A stretch of 64,000 nt of DNA, from assembly GCF_008930665.1 (NCBI RefSeq), contig NZ_PQMG01000002.1, positions 310,001 to 374,000 of the forward strand, in the 5' to 3' direction. How positions within the stretch are numbered: position 1 is the stretch's first letter; each line of letters begins with the position of its first letter. Source of the DNA: Corynebacterium sp. 74A (lineage in GTDB: Bacteria > Actinomycetota > Actinomycetes > Mycobacteriales > Mycobacteriaceae). Both the position numbers and the translations under genes were made by a program. Below the pieces are notes generated by a model. That model worked only from the letters and a program-made list of their open reading frames with translations, was not told where the DNA came from and ran no database searches. Below, piece after piece: positions 59,210 to 64,000 of this stretch.

Positions 59210-59522
59210 GGTTCTCCTAGAAAAGTCTTAACTCTCTGTCATTCGTACACCCAGCGCATCCCGTGACGGCCAGGCGCTCTACGTCCCTGCCCCTGCTCGG
59301 GGCATAGGGGTAGCGCGTCCACAGTGTGAATCGATCACCGTGACTCATTTGTTACACAGCTAAACGCTACACCATGAAAAAGGGGAACACCCAAGAAAAA
59401 AGTGCCGCCTTAGGTGGGCGACACTCGCGCGCACGGGCGCAGATATCGGGAATATACTGCGCCTAACTGATATTTTCCCTAACTCACGCTAAGGATTAAG
59501 GCCCCGTCTCGCACCTCACCTA
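59210..59522. other. Spacer between mytB and ubiA
   Basis: 313 bp with no gene. It holds the ubiA-operon terminator (59401-59425) and the mytB promoter. In C. glutamicum aftB occupies this place between cmt2 and ubiA; I see no remnant of a coding frame here. Confidence 0.6.
59401..59425 (-). terminator. Intrinsic terminator of the glfT2-PAP2-ubiA operon
   Basis: A 9-bp stem with one G-U type pair (AGTGCCGCC, 59401-59409, with GGCGACACT, 59417-59425), followed on the minus strand by TTTTTTC, 98 nt past the ubiA stop. Confidence 0.88.
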
Positions 59523-60533
59523 TTAGAGGGTTCCCGGGGCTAAGTAGACAGCCAAAACAATGCACAGGATCCACAGCACGGCCAGGGTTTGCAGCGGCCG
59601 ATCCCGCAGGGCCACCTCATCGGGGGCGCCGCCCTCGCCGCGGTCAATATCCGAGGCATAGCGCATGATCGCCACGGTGAAGGGCACCATAGAGATCTGG
59701 TACCACACCGCCCCATCGCCATCGGCGGCCTGCGCCATCTGGAAGCCCCAGAGGGCGTAGAAGATGATCACGGCAGTGGCCGCCATCTGCCAGACGAAAC
59801 GCAGATAGGTGGGGGTATAGCCCTGGAGGGACTTGCGGATCTTTGCGCCGGTCTCCTGCGCCAGCAGATACTCGGCATAGCGCTTGCCGCCGGCCATGAA
59901 GAGCGAACCGAAGGCAGCCACCAGCAGGAACCACTGGGAGAGCGCGATGCTGGCGGCCACGCCACCCGCCATGGCGCGCAGCATGAATCCGGAGGAGACC
60001 AAGGCAATATCGATCACCGGTTGGTGCTTCCAGCCAAAGCAGTAGCCAAGCTGCAGCACGATGTACACAGACACCACCACGGCGAGGTTCGTCCCCGAGG
60101 TCGCCAGCAGCGAGACGCCGACAGCGCCCGCAATAAGCACGAGCGCCATGCCATAGGCCACGCCCACGGGCAGTACCCCGGCGGCGATGGGCCGGAAACG
60201 CTTGACGGGATGCTCGCGGTCGGCCTCCACATCGCGGGCGTCATTGACCAGATAGATCGACGAGGCCGCCATGCAGAACACGGCGAAGGCGATCACGATA
60301 TCGCGGAAGGTGGTGACGGTGAACGCCTCCACACCGGCAGCCAAGGGGGCGGCCACCACGAGCACGTTTTTCACCCACTGCTTCGGGCGCAAGGCCTTGA
60401 ACATGCCATCCAGCAGGTTCCGGGGCGGCTGATGCTGGGAGCCCACGTCCAAGCCGCGGGTGTGCGGTTCTGAGCCAATCAGGCCGGTGTCCTGGTCCGC
60501 GGGACCAGCATCGTGGGCCTCAGTGCTCGTCAT
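59523..60533 (-). CDS. ubiA: Decaprenyl-phosphate phosphoribosyltransferase (DPPR synthase)
   Basis: A 336-residue UbiA-superfamily membrane enzyme that joins decaprenyl phosphate and PRPP, the first step to the arabinan donor DPA. The Asp-rich motif LVNDARDVEADREHPVKRFRPIAAGVLP is the family core and fits the Rv3806c type. About nine helices are visible. The first ~40 residues are polar. Its start overlaps the PAP2 phosphatase stop (ATGA), which makes the substrate and dephosphorylation steps neighbours in one operon. Confidence 0.95.
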   Translation of the reverse strand: MTSTEAHDAGPADQDTGLIGSEPHTRGLDVGSQHQPPRNLLDGMFKALRPKQWVKNVLVVAAPLAAGVEAFTVTTFRDIVIAFAVFCMAASSIYLVNDARDVEADREHPVKRFRPIAAGVLPVGVAYGMALVLIAGAVGVSLLATSGTNLAVVVSVYIVLQLGYCFGWKHQPVIDIALVSSGFMLRAMAGGVAASIALSQWFLLVAAFGSLFMAGGKRYAEYLLAQETGAKIRKSLQGYTPTYLRFVWQMAATAVIIFYALWGFQMAQAADGDGAVWYQISMVPFTVAIMRYASDIDRGEGGAPDEVALRDRPLQTLAVLWILCIVLAVYLAPGTL

Positions 60534-61048
60534 ACTATCTCCTTCAGCTTGTCCTCTAGCAGCGTGTCCACCAGCTCTGCACTGAGCCAGCCCAGAGCGG
60601 CACCAGCGGCCACATCCGTGGGATAGTGCACCCCCAGAACGAGTCGCGAGGCCATCATGAGCGGCACCCCGACCAGCGGCGCGGGCGAGCCCGTGACATG
60701 GGCGGCATAGGCCAGCGCGGCGGTGGTGGAGGTCGAATGCGACGAAGGGAAGCTTAAGCGCGAGGGCGTACCCACGCCAATTAGGATTCGCTCATCATGC
60801 GGCCGTCGCCGCCGAACGATGCGCTTAATAATGACGCTCGCGGCATGGGAACTGAACGCGGCGGCGCTCAGCCCGAGCCATTGACCGCGGCGGGGCCGAT
60901 CAACGGCGGCGAGCACCAGCCCCGAGCCCATCCAGCCAGCGGCATGCTCACCGAAGAAAGACATGCCGCGGGCGAAAGGAAGCACCAAGGGGGCGTCGAA
61001 AAGCCGCTGTTGAATGGCCACCAAGATGTCGGCTTCAGCCTTACTCAT
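60530..61048 (-). CDS. PAP2 family phosphatase (probable DPPR phosphatase)
   Basis: A 172-residue PAP2 enzyme with the three signature motifs: KRIVRRRRP, LSFPSSHSTSTTAA, and SRLVLGVHYPTDVAAG. In mycobacteria the neighbour Rv3807c is the proposed phosphatase that removes the 5-phosphate of decaprenylphosphoryl-phosphoribose. ATG at 61048 lies 8 bp inside the end of glfT2, so the two are coupled; TTG at 61051 is an alternative start. About four helices. Confidence 0.92.
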   Translation of the reverse strand: MSKAEADILVAIQQRLFDAPLVLPFARGMSFFGEHAAGWMGSGLVLAAVDRPRRGQWLGLSAAAFSSHAASVIIKRIVRRRRPHDERILIGVGTPSRLSFPSSHSTSTTAALAYAAHVTGSPAPLVGVPLMMASRLVLGVHYPTDVAAGAALGWLSAELVDTLLEDKLKEIV

Positions 61049-63014
61049 CAAAAATCTTCCCCCAGGCCTCGCGCGAGGTCAAAACCTCGTGGTGCGCCCG
61101 GTAGAGGGTACGCAGTTCCTCGAAGCGCTCGGCCACTTCCTTCTGCAGACTGCGGGATTCCTCCCATAGCGCCTTCGCCTTGGCGCGATCGCGCTTGCGG
61201 TATACCACTCCCCTGCCATCGGCGGTGGTCACGGTGGCGCCGTCCACGCGGGACAGCGAGAACCAGCGGGCCTCGAGCGGCGAGAGATTGGCCTGCGGCA
61301 CCTCGTGATGGGTGTCGTTTTCCTTGGACAGCGAGTGCTTAATGCCCTTGGCGAGCCACACGGCCTTCTTCAACGGTGCGAGACGACCGCCAATATCGTG
61401 GGTGGGCACGCCCGGAATGCCGGTGGCCTTGGGCAGCTCTGCGGCGCTGGGCAGCACCACGGCATCGGGATAGTCCTTGCGGATCTGCTGGATGCGCGGC
61501 AGCGAGGACTCGAGGACATCGAAGAGCCGCTCTGGGCCTGCCAAGAAGTCCTTCATGGCCTCGTTCTGGATGGCCACGGTGGAATACTCCAAGCACATGA
61601 GGTGCTTGAGAGTGGCCTTGCGCATGGACTTGATGATGCCGTCCACCGGCCCCTCATGATTCAACGCGGCCACGATCAGGCGATTGCGCAGGTGGAAATA
61701 GGCCTGCCAGTCAATGGCATCGTCCTTATCGGACCAGGCCATATGCCAGATGGCCACGCCCGGCCAGGTGGCGGTGGGATAGCCATGAGCCCCGGCGCGC
61801 AGGCCGAACTCGGCGTCGTCCCACTTAATGAACAGCGGCAGCGGCTGCCCGATCTCCTCGGCCACCACGCGCGGAATCATGCACATCCACCAGCCGTTGT
61901 AATCCACATCGATGCGGCGGTGCAGGTCGCGGGAGTGGGGTGTGCCGGGCTTATCGCCGAAGTCTCCGCGATCGCTCAGCGGGTTCTTGGCGAAATCGTG
62001 GTCATAGTGCACAAAGGGAGCGGAGGTCCACATGAAGATGGAGCGGTCGATCACCTCGCCCATGGAGTGCAGGTGGGAGCGTTCCTGCAGGTTGAGCATC
62101 TGCCCGCCGACGAGGATCGGGGAGGTGGCATAGCGGGCCACCTGCAGAGCGCGCAGCACCGAGTCGGGTTCGATGGCGATGTCATCATCCATGTAGAGGA
62201 TGTAGGGCGACTGCTTCTCGCCGGCCGCGCCCGTGCCATCGGCCCCACCGAGGGCCTCGTACATGATGCGGGAATAGCCGCCGGAGCCGCCGAGATTGCC
62301 TTGGCGGAACTCGAAGAAACGATCGCCAAAGGCGGCCACGGCATCGGCATAGCCGGGCTCATCGGCGGGATGCTTATTCCCCTGATCGGGCATGATGACG
62401 GTATCAATCACCGCATCCACATCCGGATCAGAGGCCAAGGCCTCGAGGGCGGCCACGGCATCGGCGGGGCGGTTGAAGGTGGGAATACCCACGGTGACGC
62501 GCGGCTCGAAGGGGCCGACGGTGCTGCCATCGGGCATCACCTGCGGTTGCGGGGCGCAGGGGGCGTACCAGCCGGCCTTGGTGATGGTCACCTCGCTATC
62601 GCTGGTGACATCGAACCAGAGCCAGCCGCCGTCCTCGAAGGGGGCGAGGGAGCATTCGAACTCGATCACGCCGCCCTCGCTGAGACCGCCATCGACGGCG
62701 ATCCGGGCGCCATCAATCTTGGATCGGTAGACGTCGATGCGTGCGTCACCGTCCATCTCGAGGCGCAGCACCACGGAGTCCAGCTGGGACCAGCGGCGCC
62801 AGTAGCTGGCGGGGAAGGCATTGAAATAGGTCTGGAAGGAGACCTCACAACCCTCGGGAATCGTCACTGCGGTGCGGCTATCCCACCGGGCGCGGGCAGG
62901 GTTTTGCTCCGACTCGATCAGATAGAGCATCCGCACATCACGCGGCTCGCCGCGCTTCGGCAGCAGCACACGCTGCAGCTGTTCCACTGCGAGGAACTTG
63001 GTTTCAGCACTCAT
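61041..63014 (-). CDS. glfT2: Galactofuranosyltransferase GlfT2
   Basis: A 657-residue processive enzyme that polymerises the galactan from UDP-Galf on the cytoplasmic face. An N-terminal beta-domain (~150 residues) precedes the GT-A fold with VGIPTFNRPADAVAALEAL, ILYMDDDIAIEPDS (the metal-binding DDD near residue 256), WDDAEFGLRAGAHGY and WHMAWSDKDDAIDW (catalytic and metal-binding Asp/His). The C-terminal helical region ends GKIFDE. It heads the glfT2-PAP2-ubiA operon. Confidence 0.97.
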   Translation of the reverse strand: MSAETKFLAVEQLQRVLLPKRGEPRDVRMLYLIESEQNPARARWDSRTAVTIPEGCEVSFQTYFNAFPASYWRRWSQLDSVVLRLEMDGDARIDVYRSKIDGARIAVDGGLSEGGVIEFECSLAPFEDGGWLWFDVTSDSEVTITKAGWYAPCAPQPQVMPDGSTVGPFEPRVTVGIPTFNRPADAVAALEALASDPDVDAVIDTVIMPDQGNKHPADEPGYADAVAAFGDRFFEFRQGNLGGSGGYSRIMYEALGGADGTGAAGEKQSPYILYMDDDIAIEPDSVLRALQVARYATSPILVGGQMLNLQERSHLHSMGEVIDRSIFMWTSAPFVHYDHDFAKNPLSDRGDFGDKPGTPHSRDLHRRIDVDYNGWWMCMIPRVVAEEIGQPLPLFIKWDDAEFGLRAGAHGYPTATWPGVAIWHMAWSDKDDAIDWQAYFHLRNRLIVAALNHEGPVDGIIKSMRKATLKHLMCLEYSTVAIQNEAMKDFLAGPERLFDVLESSLPRIQQIRKDYPDAVVLPSAAELPKATGIPGVPTHDIGGRLAPLKKAVWLAKGIKHSLSKENDTHHEVPQANLSPLEARWFSLSRVDGATVTTADGRGVVYRKRDRAKAKALWEESRSLQKEVAERFEELRTLYRAHHEVLTSREAWGKIFDE

Positions 63015-63089
63015 AAAAAGTTTTTAGGCCTTCCGATTCTTCGGGCACGTTTTATCTGCATCAACGATAGTCGCCGCCCCGCCTATACG

Positions 63090-63109
63090 CCGCCACACAC
63101 TCGTGGCGG
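63090..63109. other. Inverted repeat upstream of glfT2
   Basis: CCGCCAC (63090-63096) and GTGGCGG (63103-63109) form a perfect 7-bp stem with a 6-nt loop, 76 nt before the glfT2 start. It could end the upstream transcript or be part of the glfT2 promoter. Confidence 0.4.
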
Positions 63110-63112
63110 GGA

Positions 63113-63138
63113 GAAAAATGTGAGGGGCATCAACCCTC
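63113..63138 (-). terminator. Terminator of the aftB-like gene
   Basis: A 5-bp stem (GAGGG, 63122-63126, with CCCTC, 63134-63138), followed on the minus strand by ACATTTTTC, 55 nt past the stop. Short stem but clear T-tract. Confidence 0.6.
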
Positions 63139-63146
63139 TCTCCTGC

Positions 63147-63159
63147 GCTTATCGACGCC
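63147..63159 (+). repeat. 13-mer GCTTATCGACGCC, intergenic copy
   Basis: An exact copy in the 178-bp spacer between the aftB-like gene and glfT2, 8 bp from the terminator hairpin. Confidence 0.8.
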
Positions 63160-63192
63160 ATCCCGCCGCCACCGCGGCGCGACAGGCGAGCC

Positions 63193-63999
63193 CTAATTCC
63201 AAGTGATGGGCTTCCCGCTCGACGCCACATCGCTGTAGGTATGGGGGTCGAACTCCACCGTGAAGATGCCCTTGCCGCTCAACGCATAGCGGATATTGGC
63301 TAGGAAACGGTGCATGCTCATCGGCTCGCGATAGCTGGCGGCCAGCTCCTGAAACTCAGGGGTGGACAGGGCGTGGCGAGCGGCCTCGACGGCCTTGCGA
63401 TCCACTCCTGGTGGCAGGCGGTTGATGTCTGTGGAGGATTCGGCCAGCACCCAGGGCAAAGAGAGTAGCTTGTCGTGGCCGATACGTTCACTTTCCAAGC
63501 GGGGAGATCGGGCCGCCAAGGGGGTGGCGAGTCCCACCGGTTCCAATACGCGCACCTCCAGCGGGGAGTTCATGCTGGTCATGCCGAGATTGATGTAGTT
63601 AATCGTGGGCGCGAAACGATCAAAATCCCCCTGCCCCATGGTGCGGGGATACGCCACCCAGTGCCGCTCATCGGTCTCGGGGTTAATGGCCAAACCGAGG
63701 ACGGCCGCCTCCCCATTCTCGGCCAACTGCAATGCCTCGGGGAAGCCCTGCATATTGGGGAAGGTGAGGAAGTTCTCGGCCAGAAGCAGCGGCTGGGTCT
63801 GTGGGTCGCGGCCGGTGGTTTCATAGTAGAAGCCGCGCTCATCCACGATGCTCAGATCCGAGTCCTTCTCTGGGATCTCCCATGGATGGCCGCGATAGGC
63901 GACCGTGCCCGACCAGCCGGCGATCAACACCGCCTGTACCGCCAGCGCCAGGGCGATGGGGCTGCGTTCCAGCCGCAGCGGCAGCACCGCCGCGGGCAG
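63193..63999 (-). CDS. aftB: AftB-like arabinofuranosyltransferase, C-terminal part (start outside window)
   Basis: The last ~268 residues of a membrane protein. It starts within a hydrophobic helix (PIALALAVQAVLIAGWSGTVAY) and continues as an extracytoplasmic domain with INLGMTSMNSPLEVRVLEPVGLATPLAARSPR, ERIGHDKLLSLPWVLAE and MSMHRFLANIRYAL. This pattern matches my recollection of the C-terminal domain of AftB (often annotated as ZomB-like), which caps arabinan with beta-1,2 arabinofuranose. The frame is open to the window edge. If right, the gene lies upstream of glfT2 rather than between mytB and ubiA. Confidence 0.65.
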   Translation of the reverse strand: MPAAVLPLRLERSPIALALAVQAVLIAGWSGTVAYRGHPWEIPEKDSDLSIVDERGFYYETTGRDPQTQPLLLAENFLTFPNMQGFPEALQLAENGEAAVLGLAINPETDERHWVAYPRTMGQGDFDRFAPTINYINLGMTSMNSPLEVRVLEPVGLATPLAARSPRLESERIGHDKLLSLPWVLAESSTDINRLPPGVDRKAVEAARHALSTPEFQELAASYREPMSMHRFLANIRYALSGKGIFTVEFDPHTYSDVASSGKPITWN

Positions 64000-64000
64000 C

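Noticed and set aside
59320..59336. TGTGAATCGATCACC as a GlxR/CRP site upstream of mytB
   Set aside because: The half-sites GTGA and TCAC are 5 nt apart, not 6, and the outer bases do not match; too weak to call.

Overview
The window is about 62% GC by eye and comes from a mycolic-acid-producing actinobacterium, almost certainly a Corynebacterium. The evidence is the pks13-fadD32-accD mycolate condensation cluster, three antigen-85-type mycolyltransferases (one with LGFP repeats), an MmpL3/CmpL1 exporter, arabinogalactan genes (aftD, glfT2, ubiA and a probable aftB), an LAxTG-anchored thioester adhesin, and gene order matching Mycobacterium tuberculosis and C. glutamicum core blocks. It is core chromosome. 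I see no rRNA, IS element, prophage or CRISPR array.

Layout. 0-3 kb: the end of an acyl-CoA synthetase, then an enoyl-CoA hydratase and a thiolase (fatty-acid catabolism). 3-8.4 kb: a large thioester/VaFE surface adhesin with a long upstream region, an EEP-family membrane enzyme, an LppP/LprE-like lipoprotein and a DUF2254 membrane protein. 8.6-12.5 kb: the translation block rplA, rplK, nusG, secE and tRNAs Trp, Met, Thr and Tyr, all on the minus strand. 12.6-21 kb: menaquinone biosynthesis (polyprenyl diphosphate synthase, menJ, menG, menD, menC, menB), with the mannosyltransferase mgtA and a small membrane protein translationally coupled to menC-menD. 21-24 kb: lpd, a 34-residue acidic peptide gene that looks like a PorA/PorH-type porin, and a divergent mycolyltransferase.

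24.5-38.3 kb: a VanW-type protein, a universal stress protein, DUF2613, aftD, then a block with the same order and relative strands as M. tuberculosis Rv0228-Rv0224c: tmaT-like acyltransferase, DUF3068, GT-C-like protein, GT4 and mtrP-like methyltransferase. Two tandem GT87-type membrane glycosyltransferases follow. 38.4-46 kb: pckG, then the operon trmB, NYN, mmpL3, YbhN-like and DUF3054. 46-64 kb: accD3, pks13, fadD32, a cutinase-like lipase, a lipoprotein, mytA, mytB, ubiA, a PAP2 phosphatase, glfT2 and the end of an AftB-like protein.

Functionally, 27-64 kb is one envelope-assembly region. FadD32, AccD and Pks13 make mycolate; TmaT, MtrP and MmpL3 deal with trehalose monomycolate modification and export; MytA, MytB and the 23-kb paralogue attach mycolates outside; UbiA, GlfT2, AftD and AftB build the arabinogalactan that receives them. 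Beyond the genes, the most striking signal is a 13-bp word, GCTTATCGACGCC, found exactly at nine sites in both orientations, both between genes and inside genes in different reading frames. I know of no explanation for it.
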